Counted from the first letter of the stretch, positions 18,238 through 28,555 are shown. The stretch: DNA of 64,000 nt from Phytoamicus setariae (GCF_016722925.1 NZ_JAEQNC010000006.1:248001-312000), one strand, 5' to 3'. Program-made: numbers and translations. The notes: generated by a model not told the origin, from the sequence alone.

Positions 18238-19395
18238 ATGACTGACAATCGCCACCAACTGGCGTTCCTGGACGGCTTGCGCGGCTTTGCATCCCTTTGG
18301 GTGTTGATCGGCCACGCCATGTTCCTGACAGGATACAAGGTAGGGCTGTTTGCCCAGCCCGATATGGCTGTCGATCTGTTCATCATTATCTCCGGATTCC
18401 TGATGGTGTATCACTATCAGCTTCGGGAAGAGCGAGAACCCTGGACCGACCCTTCGACATGGAAGGTCTTCTGGATCCGGCGGTTTTTCCGTATCGCGCC
18501 GCTCTACTATGTGTGTCTAGCGGCGGCGATCTGGTTCGGACCGGATCTCTGGCAGGCGCGGCTGGATGGCGCGGCTGTCATGTCGGGCGGCGTTGCCGAA
18601 ACCGCCCGCTATGCCGACCGTTACCTCGACCAGTCGCTGACCAACATTCTTATGCATGTCAGCTTTCTTTTCGGCATGACGTCCACGCATAATTTCCGGA
18701 CTGCATTGCCTGATTGGTCGATCGGCCTCGAAATGCAGTTCTACCTGTTCTTGCCGTTCCTGATGCTGGTTATCCTGAGGCTTCGCTGGTTCCTCGGCAT
18801 GGCGCTGCTGGTGGGGTTCGCGTGGATCCTTGGACGCTGGCTGGAGCGAAACGGTTTTGTAGTCGGTGCCTACTCCATCCTGGCGATGAAGTTCCATCTG
18901 TTTGCCGCCGGCATGCTGATCGCCATGTCAGTGCGCGTTGAAGGCACGCGGAAATGGCTATTCCTGCTCGCTGCCATCGCCGTTATTTTCGTACCACTCG
19001 GTGGCGGTCGAGACCTCTTCCATCGGGCGATCAAGATCGGCATCGTCTGCGGGTTCTTCGCATTATTGTACAAGGATGCGCTGCCAGGGATACTCAAGCG
19101 CGCAGTCGGCCTGCTCGACGTCGTTTTTTCCAATCCGGCCAGCCGGTTGATTGGAGACCTCTCCTACGGCGCCTATCTCATCCATCTCATGGTGATGCTG
19201 CCCGTCTGCGGCTGGCTTGCCAACAGGTTTCCCGATTGGGCCGCCTTTCCGCGGTTCTGGGCGGCGCTGGTATTAACGGCATCGATCACCTACGGGCTGT
19301 CGTGGGTCGCATACAGATCGATCGAATTGCCCGGCATCGCACTCGGCCGCCAGGTCGCGGGTCGCTTTCAGAGGTCGCGGCCGGTACTGGCTTAG
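18238..19395 (+). CDS. Acyltransferase 3 family membrane protein (OafA/YrhL type)
   Basis: A 385-residue inner-membrane protein with about ten hydrophobic helices. The start FLDGLRGFASLWVLIGHA has the family motif with the catalytic-type histidine, followed by the R-R-F-F-R-I-A-P-L-Y-Y segment. The family adds acetyl, succinyl or other acyl groups to O-antigen, exopolysaccharide or Nod factor sugars. Placement behind gmd-fcl suggests modification of a fucose-containing polymer; this is inference. There is no extra C-terminal SGNH domain. A bidirectional terminator follows. Confidence 0.85.
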   Translation: MTDNRHQLAFLDGLRGFASLWVLIGHAMFLTGYKVGLFAQPDMAVDLFIIISGFLMVYHYQLREEREPWTDPSTWKVFWIRRFFRIAPLYYVCLAAAIWFGPDLWQARLDGAAVMSGGVAETARYADRYLDQSLTNILMHVSFLFGMTSTHNFRTALPDWSIGLEMQFYLFLPFLMLVILRLRWFLGMALLVGFAWILGRWLERNGFVVGAYSILAMKFHLFAAGMLIAMSVRVEGTRKWLFLLAAIAVIFVPLGGGRDLFHRAIKIGIVCGFFALLYKDALPGILKRAVGLLDVVFSNPASRLIGDLSYGAYLIHLMVMLPVCGWLANRFPDWAAFPRFWAALVLTASITYGLSWVAYRSIELPGIALGRQVAGRFQRSRPVLA

Positions 19396-19430
19396 TCCAC
19401 ATCGGCTTTTGCGCAACGAGGCATAGAAAA

Positions 19431-19460
19431 ACCCCGCTGTCGCCAGCGGGGTTTCTTGTT
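19431..19460. terminator. Bidirectional terminator between the acyltransferase gene and the BMP operon
   Basis: ACCCCGCTG pairs with CAGCGGGGT (9 bp, 4-base loop, 19431-19452). It is flanked by AAAA on the left and TTCTTGTT on the right, so it can end transcripts from both sides. It lies 35 bases after the acyltransferase stop and 27 bases beyond the end of the minus-strand transporter operon. Confidence 0.8.
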
Positions 19461-19479
19461 TCATGCCGATGTCCGGCCG

Positions 19480-20550
19480 TTACTTCGGCAGTTCGCCTTC
19501 GACACCTTCGACGAAGAAATTGAGCGGGCCGATCTGGTCGTCGCCGGCGGTTTCGCCTGCCTTGAGCCATACGGAGCCGTCCTGCTTGTTGATCGGGCCG
19601 GTGAAGGGCTTGAGTTCGCCCGACTTGATCTTGGCTTCGGTCTCTTCAGCCATCTTCTTCACGTCGTCTGGCATGTTCGTGTAGGGCGCCATGAACAGAA
19701 TGTTCTGTGCCAGACCATCCCAGCTATGCTGCGACTTCCAGGTGCCGTCGAGAGCCGCCTTGACGCGTGTGACGTAGTAGGCGCCCCAGTTGTCGACGAT
19801 CGCGGTCAATTGCGTCTCCGGACCGGCCTTGATCATGTCGGAAGCCTGGCCGAATGCGTGGATCTTGCGCTCAGCGGCAACCTGCATCGGTGCAGTGGAG
19901 TCCGTATGCTGAGTGATGATATCGACGCCCTGGTCGATCGCAGCCTTGGCGGCATCGGCTTCCTTGCCGGCGTCAAACCAGCTGTTGACCCAGATGACCT
20001 TCAGCTTGAAGTCCGGGTTTATCGAGCGTGCGCCAATGATGAAGGAATCGACGCCCTGCACCACTTCGGGGATCGGGAACGAGCCGATATAGGCGGCCGT
20101 GCCGGTCTTAGACATCTTGGCAGCGATCTGACCGAGGATGTAGCGACCTTCATAGAAGCGCGCATTGTAGGCGGTCAGGTTATCAGCCGTCTTGTAGCCG
20201 GTCGCGTGCTCGAACTTCACCTTGGGGAACTTGGCCGCAACCTTTACGGTCTGGTCCATGAAGCCGAAGGAGGTCGAGAACACCAAGCCGCAGCCTGAGC
20301 GGGCGAAACGCTCGAGCGCGCGTTCGGCATCCGGACCTTCAGGCACATTTTCGAGATACTGGGTTTCGATCTTGTCGCCGAGTTCCTTTTCCAACAACTG
20401 ACGGCCATGATCATGTGCCTGCGTCCAGCCGCCATCGGTCTTGGAACCGACATACATGAAGCACACCTTGAGCTTGTCTTCGGCGTGGGCTGAAGCCGCA
20501 ATGCCGATCATTGCTGCGGTGGCTGTAAGCGAAAGTATGAGTTTTTTCAT
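19480..20550 (-). CDS. BMP family ABC transporter substrate-binding protein
   Basis: A 356-residue periplasmic lipoprotein-like/BMP-family receptor with an N-terminal signal peptide ending near A-S-A-H-A (~22-23). The BMP core shows as VCFMYVGSKTDGGWTQAHDHG, RSGCGLVFSTSFGFMD and NSWFDAGKEADAAKAAIDQG. There is no lipobox cysteine at the cleavage site. Members bind purine nucleosides or nucleobases in most characterised cases. It is the last gene of an ATPase-permease-permease-receptor operon; AGGGG precedes its ATG by 7 bases, which would allow high expression. Confidence 0.88.
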   Translation of the reverse strand: MKKLILSLTATAAMIGIAASAHAEDKLKVCFMYVGSKTDGGWTQAHDHGRQLLEKELGDKIETQYLENVPEGPDAERALERFARSGCGLVFSTSFGFMDQTVKVAAKFPKVKFEHATGYKTADNLTAYNARFYEGRYILGQIAAKMSKTGTAAYIGSFPIPEVVQGVDSFIIGARSINPDFKLKVIWVNSWFDAGKEADAAKAAIDQGVDIITQHTDSTAPMQVAAERKIHAFGQASDMIKAGPETQLTAIVDNWGAYYVTRVKAALDGTWKSQHSWDGLAQNILFMAPYTNMPDDVKKMAEETEAKIKSGELKPFTGPINKQDGSVWLKAGETAGDDQIGPLNFFVEGVEGELPK

Positions 20551-20587
20551 GATTACCCCTATCGTTTTGGATGAACTCTTTTTGTCT

Positions 20588-21508
20588 TCAACGGTCGGGA
20601 ACGAACGATTTCCCGAGAGATGCTGGTGTGTTGATCAACGTCAAACGCCTGTTCTGCGATATGACGATCAGTACGATGACTGTCGCCAGATATGGAAGCG
20701 CTGACAGGAACTGCGATGGAATGGCAATGCCGAAAGCTTGCGCGTGCAGCTGTCCGATCGAGACTGCACCAAACAGGTAGCCGCCCGCAAGCAGCCTGAG
20801 CGGTCGCCAGGAGGCAAACACCACCAGCGCGAGCGCGATCCATCCGCGTCCGGCGGTCATGTTCTCCACCCATTGCGGGGTATAGACGAGCGATAGGTAT
20901 GCACCCGCCAGCCCCGAGCACGCGCCACCAAACATCACTGCAAGATAGCGGATGCCGATGACATTGAGCCCCAGCGCATGCGCCGAAGCATGATTGTCGC
21001 CGATCGAGCGCAAAACCAGCCCGCCCTTGGTCCGGAACAGGAACCATTGCAGACCGATGATCAGCGCGACGGAGATGTAGAAGATGATGTCCTGTTTGAA
21101 GAGCACCTCGCCCAGAAACGGGATCGAGGACAGTCCGGGAATGGCGATTTCCGGCAGCTTGATGCCCTGAACGCCAACGAAGGACTCGCCGATCATGCCC
21201 GACAAGCCGAGCCCGAGAATGGTCAGTGCAAGACCCGTGGCGACCTGATTGGCCACCAGCGTGAGCGTCAGAAAGCCGAAGAGCAATGACATCAGCACGC
21301 CCACAGCGATTCCTGCGAACATGCCGATCACCGGCGAGCCAGTCATCTGCGTGACCGCAAACGCGCTGACTGCGCCCATGACCATCATGCCCTCGACACC
21401 GAGATTGAGCACGCCGGAGCGCTCGGTTACGAGTTCACCGACCGATGCGATAACCAGCGGGGTAGAAGCTGTGATGACGGTGATCAGGATGGATTCGGCT
21501 GGTGACAT
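20588..21508 (-). CDS. ABC transporter permease (BMP/nucleoside type)
   Basis: A 306-residue permease of the branched-chain-type (BPD_transp_2) family with 8-9 hydrophobic segments. It begins with the family start ILITVITASTPLVIASVGELVTERSGVLNLGVEGMM, a stretch typical of the second permease of BMP-type nucleoside transporters. It pairs with the permease encoded 2 bases upstream. GAGGGG lies before the ATG. Confidence 0.88.
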   Translation of the reverse strand: MSPAESILITVITASTPLVIASVGELVTERSGVLNLGVEGMMVMGAVSAFAVTQMTGSPVIGMFAGIAVGVLMSLLFGFLTLTLVANQVATGLALTILGLGLSGMIGESFVGVQGIKLPEIAIPGLSSIPFLGEVLFKQDIIFYISVALIIGLQWFLFRTKGGLVLRSIGDNHASAHALGLNVIGIRYLAVMFGGACSGLAGAYLSLVYTPQWVENMTAGRGWIALALVVFASWRPLRLLAGGYLFGAVSIGQLHAQAFGIAIPSQFLSALPYLATVIVLIVISQNRRLTLINTPASLGKSFVPDR

Positions 21509-21510
21509 GA

Positions 21511-22602
21511 TCAGGCCCCTCTCTCGGCGCCGGTCAATCGGGACCAGACAATACGGATCTTGTAGGAAATCAGGGTGTCACAGGACAGCACGAAGAACAG
21601 CAGCAGCCCTTGAAACAGGCGCGTCACCTTGTCGGAGACGCCGAGCGAAAGCTGTGCGGCCTCTCCGCCCAGATATGTCAGCGCGAGCACCAGGCCGGAT
21701 ACCACGATGCCAAGCGGATTGAGCCGGCCAAGGAAGGCGACTATGATAGCCGTAAAGCCATAGCCCGGGGAAATCGATGGACGGAGCTGGCCGATGGCGC
21801 CCGATACCTCGGCAATCCCGGCAAGTCCGGCAAGCGCGCCGGATAGCAACATCGAGAACCAGACCATGCCAGAGGCGGAAAATCCTGCAAATCGCCCTGC
21901 CCGGGCTGACTGGCCGAGCACCTTGACCTGATAGCCCTTGAGCATGAATTCCATCATGAACCAGAGCAGAATGGCCGCGACGAGGGCGAAGACAATACCC
22001 CAATGCGCCCGGCCGGATTCCTCCCAGATCGGTGGCAAGAGGGCCGATGCATCGAACATCCGGGTTTCCGGAAAATTCTGCCCTTCCGGATTTCTCCAGG
22101 GGCCGCGCACCAGCCAGTCGAGGAAAAGCTGGGCGATGTAGACCAGCATCAGGCTTGTCAGGATTTCGTTGGTATTGAACCGTGTCTTGAGAAGCGCCGG
22201 AATCGCTGCGTAAAATGCACCGCCGACGGCACCGAAGATCAGCATCAACGGCAGCAGGAGCGGTGAACTCCAATCGTGGAAGACCACCGGCAGGAACGAT
22301 CCGAATATGCCGCCGAAAATGAATTGGCCTTCCGCGCCGATGTTCCAGTTGCCAGCACGATAACAAATAGAAAGGCCAGCTCCGATCAGGATCAGCGGCC
22401 CGGCCTTGATGGCGAGTTCGTGCAGTGACCATTCTTCCCGCAGCGGGTCGATGAAGAACAGATAGAGCGCCTGCAGCGGATCCTTGCCGAGTGCGGCAAA
22501 CAGGATTGCGCCGCAGATCAGCGTCAACAGCAGCGCGATGAACGGCGACACGAAGGCATAGAACCTGGACGCATTGGCGCGTTTTTCGAGCTCAATGCGC
22601 AT
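21511..22602 (-). CDS. ABC transporter permease (BMP/nucleoside type)
   Basis: A 363-residue membrane protein of the BPD_transp_2 family with an N-terminal cytoplasmic stretch and about ten helices. The motifs SICYRAGNWNIGAEGQF and NTNEILTSLMLVYIA are those of the first permease in BMP-type transporters. The ATG at 22602 has GTGAGG ahead; a GTG at 22614 is the alternative. It overlaps the ATPase gene by 11 bases and ends 2 bases before the second permease. Confidence 0.88.
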   Translation of the reverse strand: MRIELEKRANASRFYAFVSPFIALLLTLICGAILFAALGKDPLQALYLFFIDPLREEWSLHELAIKAGPLILIGAGLSICYRAGNWNIGAEGQFIFGGIFGSFLPVVFHDWSSPLLLPLMLIFGAVGGAFYAAIPALLKTRFNTNEILTSLMLVYIAQLFLDWLVRGPWRNPEGQNFPETRMFDASALLPPIWEESGRAHWGIVFALVAAILLWFMMEFMLKGYQVKVLGQSARAGRFAGFSASGMVWFSMLLSGALAGLAGIAEVSGAIGQLRPSISPGYGFTAIIVAFLGRLNPLGIVVSGLVLALTYLGGEAAQLSLGVSDKVTRLFQGLLLFFVLSCDTLISYKIRIVWSRLTGAERGA

Positions 22603-24160
22603 GTCCGGCCTCACTTGACTGCTTGTGCATGCCGCCCATCAGCAGACCAATCTTTTCACGGTTCATCTCGGATGCCGGGTGGATATCCGAGAGTTTTCCG
22701 TCGGAAATTGCAGCTATATGCGTCGCCACTTCGAAAATCTCGTCCAGATCCTGGCTGATGACCAGCACGGCAGAGCCTGCCTTGGCAAGATCGACGAGCG
22801 CCTGACGGATATGGCTCGCTGCCCCGGCATCGACCCCCCAGGTCGGCTGGTTCACCACCATGACCGATGGCTGACGGTCCAGCTCACGACCGACGATGAA
22901 CTTCTGCAGGTTTCCGCCCGATAGCGAACCAGCCGCCGGGTCCTCGCCGCTCTTGCGTACGTCCATGGCGGCACAGATGCGTTGTGTCGCCGCCTTGATG
23001 GCCGAACCGCGAATAACCTTCAGCACGCCCGCGCCCAGGAAAGCCTTTCGATCCGACACATTGCGCGACAGGATAAGATTTTCCGACAGGCTCATGGTGG
23101 TCACGGCTCCATGACCATGGCGCTCCTCGGGTACGAAGGCTGCCCCCATCAGGCGCCGCTTTGAGATCCCGGAACGTCCCGACGCCTTGCCCCGGATCGC
23201 GACGTCTCCATCGCGCGGCGACAGATACTCGCCGGAAAGTACATCGAAAAGTTCGCCCTGGCCGTTTCCGGCGACCCCGGCGATCGCGAGGATTTCTCCT
23301 GCCCGCACCTTGAGGGAAATATTCTTCAGCGATACCGCAAACGGTGTCCTCGCCGCGGCGCAGAGCGCGTAGGCCTCCAGTAGAACCGCGCCGGCTGCAT
23401 CAGCTGATACTTTCTCGACTGCGGCAACATCGTTTCCAACCATCATGCGTGCCAGTGACGCCGGGGTTTCCTTTCTGGGATCGCAGGCCCCGGTCACCTT
23501 GCCATGTCGCAGTACTGTGGCGCGGTCGCATATGCGCTGCACCTCCTCCAGTCGATGGCTGATATAGAGCACAGAACGGCCTTCCGCCTTCAGCTTCTCA
23601 AGCGTCTCGAACAGCTTGTCGGCTTCCTGCGGAGTGAGAACGGAGGTCGGCTCATCGAGAATGATGAGCTTGGGATTTTGCAGCAGCGTCCGGACGATCT
23701 CGATGCGCTGGCGTTCCCCAACCGAAAGGTCAGCAACGTGGGCGTATGGATCGAGCGGCAATCCGTAGGCCTTGGAGAGCGTCGCAGCTTCATCGGCAAT
23801 TTTTGCCAACGGCACGTTTCGATCCAGCGACAGGGCGATATTCTCGGCAACAGTCAGCGCCTCGAAGAGCGAAAAGTGCTGAAACACCATGCCTATGCCG
23901 GTTTTCCGGGCTTCGCCGGGGCTGCCGATCTGCACCGGCTGCCGCTGCCACAGGATCTGTCCCGAAGTCGGCGCAAGCACGCCGAACAGCATTTTCACCA
24001 GCGTCGATTTTCCAGCGCCGTTTTCTCCCAGCAATGCGTGTATCTCACCCGGTGCAATCGAAATGTCGATCTCGCTGCATGCTGCAAACGAGCCAAACAG
24101 TTTCGTAATTTTACGCACTTCGAGGAGAGGTATTGAGCCCTTTGTATCCGTGTTGGCCAC
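22592..24160 (-). CDS. ABC transporter ATP-binding protein with two nucleotide-binding domains (BMP/nucleoside type)
   Basis: A 522-residue double ATPase of the sugar/nucleoside importer class. Domain 1 has Walker A G-E-N-G-A-G-K-S-T (45-53), signature LSVGERQR and Walker B LIILDEPTSVL. Domain 2 (from ~250) has a degenerate Walker A (GVAGNGQGEL) and a signature SGGNLQKF, the usual asymmetry of these proteins. The GTG at 24160 follows GGGGTGG and gives VANTDTKG; the TTG at 24181 is less likely. It heads the operon, 40 bases after qor. Confidence 0.9.
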   Translation of the reverse strand: MANTDTKGSIPLLEVRKITKLFGSFAACSEIDISIAPGEIHALLGENGAGKSTLVKMLFGVLAPTSGQILWQRQPVQIGSPGEARKTGIGMVFQHFSLFEALTVAENIALSLDRNVPLAKIADEAATLSKAYGLPLDPYAHVADLSVGERQRIEIVRTLLQNPKLIILDEPTSVLTPQEADKLFETLEKLKAEGRSVLYISHRLEEVQRICDRATVLRHGKVTGACDPRKETPASLARMMVGNDVAAVEKVSADAAGAVLLEAYALCAAARTPFAVSLKNISLKVRAGEILAIAGVAGNGQGELFDVLSGEYLSPRDGDVAIRGKASGRSGISKRRLMGAAFVPEERHGHGAVTTMSLSENLILSRNVSDRKAFLGAGVLKVIRGSAIKAATQRICAAMDVRKSGEDPAAGSLSGGNLQKFIVGRELDRQPSVMVVNQPTWGVDAGAASHIRQALVDLAKAGSAVLVISQDLDEIFEVATHIAAISDGKLSDIHPASEMNREKIGLLMGGMHKQSSEAGHAH

Positions 24161-24200
24161 GAACCACCCCAGTCTTATCAATTTGCCCCGTTTATAACAT

Positions 24201-25181
24201 TCAGGGAATTAAAAGCGTTGTTCCACTCGTTTTTCTATCTTCAAGGTCGCGGTGCGCCAAAGCGGCGTCCGCCAACGGATAGCTTTGATTGATATTGATA
24301 ACCACTTTGTTTCGCTGCACAACCGCAAAAAGCGCATTCGCACAGGCATCGAGCTCCTGCCGAGTGCGAATGTACGAACCGAGCGTCGGCCGGGTGGCGA
24401 AGAGCGAGCCCTTCTGGGCAAGGATCGCCAGTTTCATCGGTTCCAGCGCGCCTGAGGACTGGCCAAAACTCACCCACATTCCGCGCGGCTTGATGCAATC
24501 CAGTGAAGCGGGATAGGTGTCGCGGCCGACGGAGTCGTAGACCACGTCGACGCCCTGCCCGCCCGTCAGTTCCTTGACGCGTTCAACGAAATTCTCGGTG
24601 CGGTAATTGATGACGTGATCGTAGCCATTCTTTAGCGCGAGTTCGACTTTGTCGGCGCTGCCGGCAGTTCCGATGACCGTGGCGCCGAGCGCCTTGGCCC
24701 ATTGGCCAGCGATTAGTCCCACTCCGCCGGCTGCAGCATGAAAGAGCAGCACGGTTTCCGGCCCCACCTTGTAGGTCCGGTTGAGGAGATACTCGGTCGT
24801 CATGCCCTTCATCATCATTCCGGCGGCGGTTTCATAGGAGATGTCGTCCGGAATTCTGACCAGTTCGGAAGCCGCGATGTTGCGGATCTGCGAATAGGCT
24901 CCACTCGATGAGGGATAGGCGACGCGATCGCCGACATTGAAATCCGTCACACCCGCGCCAACTGCGATGATCTCGCCCGCGCCCTCCTCGCCCGCGATAT
25001 AGGGAAGTCCACCGGGCGCTGGATAAAGGCCGGTACGAAAATAGGTATCGATAAAATTCACGCCGATCGCGTGGTGCCTGAGCTGCACTTCGCCTGTGGC
25101 GGGCGGCGCAACGTCGATCTCGATGAATTCCATCACGTCCGGACCGCCATGTTGGCGGATGAGTATGACCTTGCTCTTCAC
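24201..25181 (-). CDS. qor: Quinone oxidoreductase-like zinc-free MDR protein
   Basis: A 326-residue NADPH-dependent quinone reductase of the medium-chain dehydrogenase family. It has the family N-terminus (IRQHGGPDVMEF), the AIGVNFIDTYFRTGLYP segment, and the NADPH motif HAAAGGVGLIAGQWAKALGA; the cysteine ligands of zinc alcohol dehydrogenases are absent, as in QOR. The GTG at 25181 is chosen because AAGGAG lies 8 bases before it and it gives the family length; the frame up to 25265 overlaps pcs. It is 4 bases after pcs and 40 before the transporter operon. Confidence 0.9.
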   Translation of the reverse strand: MKSKVILIRQHGGPDVMEFIEIDVAPPATGEVQLRHHAIGVNFIDTYFRTGLYPAPGGLPYIAGEEGAGEIIAVGAGVTDFNVGDRVAYPSSSGAYSQIRNIAASELVRIPDDISYETAAGMMMKGMTTEYLLNRTYKVGPETVLLFHAAAGGVGLIAGQWAKALGATVIGTAGSADKVELALKNGYDHVINYRTENFVERVKELTGGQGVDVVYDSVGRDTYPASLDCIKPRGMWVSFGQSSGALEPMKLAILAQKGSLFATRPTLGSYIRTRQELDACANALFAVVQRNKVVININQSYPLADAALAHRDLEDRKTSGTTLLIP

Positions 25182-25185
25182 GAAA

Positions 25186-25926
25186 TTACTCCTTGCGACC
25201 CAAACTCTGGAAAATCTGCAGCACGAATCCAATGCAGTAAAGATAGATTCCGGCAGCCACGACACCCCAGACCACCCACTGCGGCGACTTGAAATGCATC
25301 AGCAGCGAAACGCCGCCCAGCACCGACCAGATGGCAAACACAGCCAAATTGAGGTTTCGCAGGCGCTTGACCCGGACAGGGTGCAGGAAATGAATCGGAA
25401 AGAACGTCAGGACAACCGAAACCAGCACGACAGCAAACGCCGTCGTTTCGCTTGCATCGATCACAAACAGCGTGAAGATCACCATGTTCCAGACGACTGG
25501 AAAGCCGGAGAAGAAGTACTCATCAGTTTTCATGCCCATGTCGGCATAGTAGATGGCCGAGGACACCACGATCAGCCCCGCGGCAACGAATGACCAGGAT
25601 TCCCCGATCATGCCGCTCTGGTAAAGGGCAAAGGCCGGCAGCAGGACGTACGTGACGTAATCAATGATGTTATCGAGCGTATCGCCCGACCAGTTGGGCA
25701 AAACTTCCTTGACCCTGACCTTGCGTGCGATCGGCCCGTCGATGCCGTCCACGAGAAGCGCAAGACCCAACCACCAGAACATATCAACGAAACGATGTTC
25801 GGATGCGGCTACCACACCGAGAAACGCCAGAAACGAGCCCGAGGCAGTCAGGAGGTGGACCGCAAAAGCCCGAATTTCCGCATAGGGCACGGCTTTGTAG
25901 TTGAAAAGATAGCTGAAAATTCTCAT
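25186..25926 (-). CDS. pcs: Phosphatidylcholine synthase
   Basis: A 246-residue inner-membrane enzyme joining choline to CDP-diacylglycerol to give phosphatidylcholine, a membrane lipid important in rhizobia and brucellae. The CDP-alcohol phosphotransferase motif is complete: D60-x2-D63-G64-x2-A67-R68-x12-G81-x3-D85-x3-D89. About seven hydrophobic helices follow. The ATG at 25926 has GGGGGCGAG before it, and family proteins start close to MRIFSYLFNYKAVPYAE. The longer frame to 25980 is not supported. It leads the pcs-qor pair. Confidence 0.93.
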   Translation of the reverse strand: MRIFSYLFNYKAVPYAEIRAFAVHLLTASGSFLAFLGVVAASEHRFVDMFWWLGLALLVDGIDGPIARKVRVKEVLPNWSGDTLDNIIDYVTYVLLPAFALYQSGMIGESWSFVAAGLIVVSSAIYYADMGMKTDEYFFSGFPVVWNMVIFTLFVIDASETTAFAVVLVSVVLTFFPIHFLHPVRVKRLRNLNLAVFAIWSVLGGVSLLMHFKSPQWVVWGVVAAGIYLYCIGFVLQIFQSLGRKE

Positions 25927-26026
25927 CTCGCCCCCGCCCTGGCACCAAGTTCTCTGTGTCACAGCCCGCTTTCGATACATTGGTTTTCAGCTGTCCGCCA
26001 GCCCAAACACCAAAACTCTGGCCAAC

Positions 26027-26059
26027 AAAAAAGCCGGGACGCGATGCCCGGCTTTTTTT
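26027..26059. terminator. Strong bidirectional terminator, clpA side
   Basis: AAAAAAGCCGGG pairs with CCCGGCTTTTTT around an 8-base loop. The GC part is six pairs, with A-runs on one side and T-runs on the other. It lies 18 bases beyond the clpA stop codon on the minus strand and separates clpSA from pcs-qor. Confidence 0.85.
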
Positions 26060-26076
26060 CGGCGGAAGTCTGAGCC

Positions 26077-28545
26077 TTACTTTTCCTTCTTGGGAGCCCG
26101 CTTCGTCGGCTTGGTCACCGGCGCACCGCCGTCGGCGGCGGAATCCGACGCGATGGCCGTTTCGACGGGTTCCGGCTTGGCCTTTCTGGATTTCGTCGGC
26201 GCGACGGTTGCCGCCACCTCCACCTCATCCCTCGGCCTCACTGGTGCATTTTCCGACATCGCCTCCAGAATGATGCCGGTTTTACCGTCATCCTTCTTGC
26301 CCACGGACACACGTACGATTCCGCCCTTCTTGAGCTTGCCGAAGAGGATTTCCTCAGCCAGCGGCTTCTTGATGTTTTCCTGGATCACGCGTGCCAATGG
26401 CCGCGCGCCCATCTTGTCGTCATAGCCTTTCTCGGCAAGCCAGGTTGTGGCTTCTTCAGTCAGTTCGAAAGTCACATGCCGCTCGGCGAGCTGGGTTTCC
26501 AGCTGCATCACGAATTTCTGCACGACCTTGTGGACGACCGCCATCGGCAGCGACGAGAACGGAATGATCGCGTCGAGCCGGTTGCGGAATTCCGGCGTGA
26601 ACAGCTTGTTGATCGCTTCGAGATCGTCACCTTCGCGCTTGGATGAGCCGAAGCCGATCGCGGCCCTAGCCATGTCGGAAGCACCGGCATTGGTGGTCAT
26701 GATCAGGATGACGTTACGGAAGTCGATTTTCTTGCCGTTGTTGTCAGTCAGGGTGCCGTTGTCCATCACCTGCAGCAGGATGTTGTAGATATCCGGATGG
26801 GCCTTTTCGATTTCGTCCAGCAGCAGCACGCAGTAAGGATGCTGGTCTACCTGATCCGACAGCAGGCCGCCCTGGTCGAAGCCGACATAGCCGGGAGGTG
26901 CGCCGATCAGCCGCGAGACCGTGTGGCGTTCCATGTATTCCGACATGTCGAAACGTAGCAGTTCCACACCAAGCGACGATGCAAGCTGCTTGGCCGCTTC
27001 TGTCTTGCCGACGCCGGTAGGGCCGGAGAACAAGTAGGAGCCGATCGGCTTGTTCGGTTCGCGCAGTCCGGCACGCGCCAGCTTGATCGAAGACGTGAGC
27101 GCCTCGATAGCCAGTTCCTGGCCATAGACAACAGCCCTGAGTTCCTGCTCCAGATTTGCAAGAAGCTCCTCGTCGTCGCGCGAAATCGTCTTTGGTGGGA
27201 TCCTCGCCATTGTCGCGATCGTCGCCTCGATCTCCTTTTCGGTGATCAGCTTGCGGCGTTTTGAAACCGGCAGCAGCATCTGCGAAGCACCGGTCTCGTC
27301 AATGACGTCGATAGCCTTGTCCGGCAGTTTGCGGTCGGTGATATAGCGTGCGGACAATTCCACTGCAGCCTTGATGGCCTCGTTGGAATAGCGCAGGTGG
27401 TGGAACTCCTCGAAATAGGGCTTCAGGCCCTTCATGATTTCGATAGCGTCGTCGATATTCGGTTCGTTGACGTCGATCTTCTGGAACCGGCGGACAAGGG
27501 CTCGATCCTTCTCGAAGAACTGCCGGTATTCCTTGTAGGTCGTGGAGCCAATGCAGCGGATTGCCCCGGACGAGAGAGCTGGCTTCAGCAGGTTGGAAGC
27601 ATCCATGGCACCGCCGGAAGTTGCACCCGCGCCAATGACCGTGTGGATTTCATCGATGAACAGCACAGCGCCCGGAAAATCCTCGAGTTCCTTGACGACC
27701 TGCTTCAAGCGCTCCTCGAAATCGCCACGATAGCGAGTGCCCGCGAGCAGCGTGCCCATGTCGAGCGAGAATATCGTCGCGTCGAGCAAGGCTTCGGGGA
27801 CCTGTTTCTCAACGATGCGCTTGGCCAGGCCCTCGGCGATTGCCGTCTTGCCGACGCCGGGATCGCCGACGTAGAGCGGATTGTTTTTCGAGCGGCGGCA
27901 CAGGATCTGGATCGTCCGGTTAACCTCGGCCTGCCGGCCGATCAGCGGATCGATGCGGCCGTTCCTGGCCTTCTCGTTCAGATTGACGCAATAGGCTTTC
28001 AGTGCGTCCTGCGGCTTCTTCTGACCGTCTTCGGCATCCTTGGCGGGACGGGACTCCTGCTCGCTTTCCTCGACGCCCTTCGGTGCGCGCGTTTCCGCAG
28101 CGCCAGGACGCTTGGCAATGCCGTGCGAGATATAGTTGACCGCGTCGTAACGGGTCATGTCCTGCTCCTGCAGGAAGTAAGCCGCATGGCTTTCGCGCTC
28201 GGCGAAAATCGCCACAAGCACGTTAGCACCCGTGACCTCCTCGCGTCCCGACGACTGGACATGGATTACCGCCCGCTGGATGACGCGCTGGAAGCCGGAG
28301 GTTGGCTTGGAGTCCTCGTCATAACCGGTCGCGAGATTGGCAAGATCGTTGTCGACGTAATCGTTGACCGCCTTGCGGAGCTTGTCGAGATCGACGTTGC
28401 AGGCCCGCATCACTGCGGCCGCGTCATTGTCGTCGATCAGGGAAAGAAGAAGATGCTCGAGAGTTGCATATTCATGCCGGCGCTCGTTGGCCAGCGTCAG
28501 TGCCCGATGAAGGGCCTTTTCAAGGCTTGAGGAGAATGTGGGCAC
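26077..28545 (-). CDS. clpA: ATP-dependent Clp protease ATP-binding subunit ClpA
   Basis: An 822-residue AAA+ unfoldase that feeds substrates to ClpP. It has the double Clp_N repeat (1-~145), a charged linker (~150-195), AAA module 1 with G-D-P-G-V-G-K-T (~227), AAA module 2 with G-P-T-G-V-G-K-T (~507), and the ClpP-docking loop I-G-F-G. The last ~55 residues are a Lys/Pro/Ala-rich tail that E. coli ClpA (758) lacks. The start is GTG at 28545 with GAGG 8 bases ahead. clpS ends 10 bases upstream, so the adaptor and its partner form one operon. Confidence 0.96.
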   Translation of the reverse strand: MPTFSSSLEKALHRALTLANERRHEYATLEHLLLSLIDDNDAAAVMRACNVDLDKLRKAVNDYVDNDLANLATGYDEDSKPTSGFQRVIQRAVIHVQSSGREEVTGANVLVAIFAERESHAAYFLQEQDMTRYDAVNYISHGIAKRPGAAETRAPKGVEESEQESRPAKDAEDGQKKPQDALKAYCVNLNEKARNGRIDPLIGRQAEVNRTIQILCRRSKNNPLYVGDPGVGKTAIAEGLAKRIVEKQVPEALLDATIFSLDMGTLLAGTRYRGDFEERLKQVVKELEDFPGAVLFIDEIHTVIGAGATSGGAMDASNLLKPALSSGAIRCIGSTTYKEYRQFFEKDRALVRRFQKIDVNEPNIDDAIEIMKGLKPYFEEFHHLRYSNEAIKAAVELSARYITDRKLPDKAIDVIDETGASQMLLPVSKRRKLITEKEIEATIATMARIPPKTISRDDEELLANLEQELRAVVYGQELAIEALTSSIKLARAGLREPNKPIGSYLFSGPTGVGKTEAAKQLASSLGVELLRFDMSEYMERHTVSRLIGAPPGYVGFDQGGLLSDQVDQHPYCVLLLDEIEKAHPDIYNILLQVMDNGTLTDNNGKKIDFRNVILIMTTNAGASDMARAAIGFGSSKREGDDLEAINKLFTPEFRNRLDAIIPFSSLPMAVVHKVVQKFVMQLETQLAERHVTFELTEEATTWLAEKGYDDKMGARPLARVIQENIKKPLAEEILFGKLKKGGIVRVSVGKKDDGKTGIILEAMSENAPVRPRDEVEVAATVAPTKSRKAKPEPVETAIASDSAADGGAPVTKPTKRAPKKEK

Positions 28546-28555
28546 GATCAGAACC

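Noticed and set aside
27397-28530. 377-residue frame opposite clpA
   Set aside because: Antisense to clpA; the translation is Asp/Val/Leu-rich, as expected for a reverse-complement shadow.
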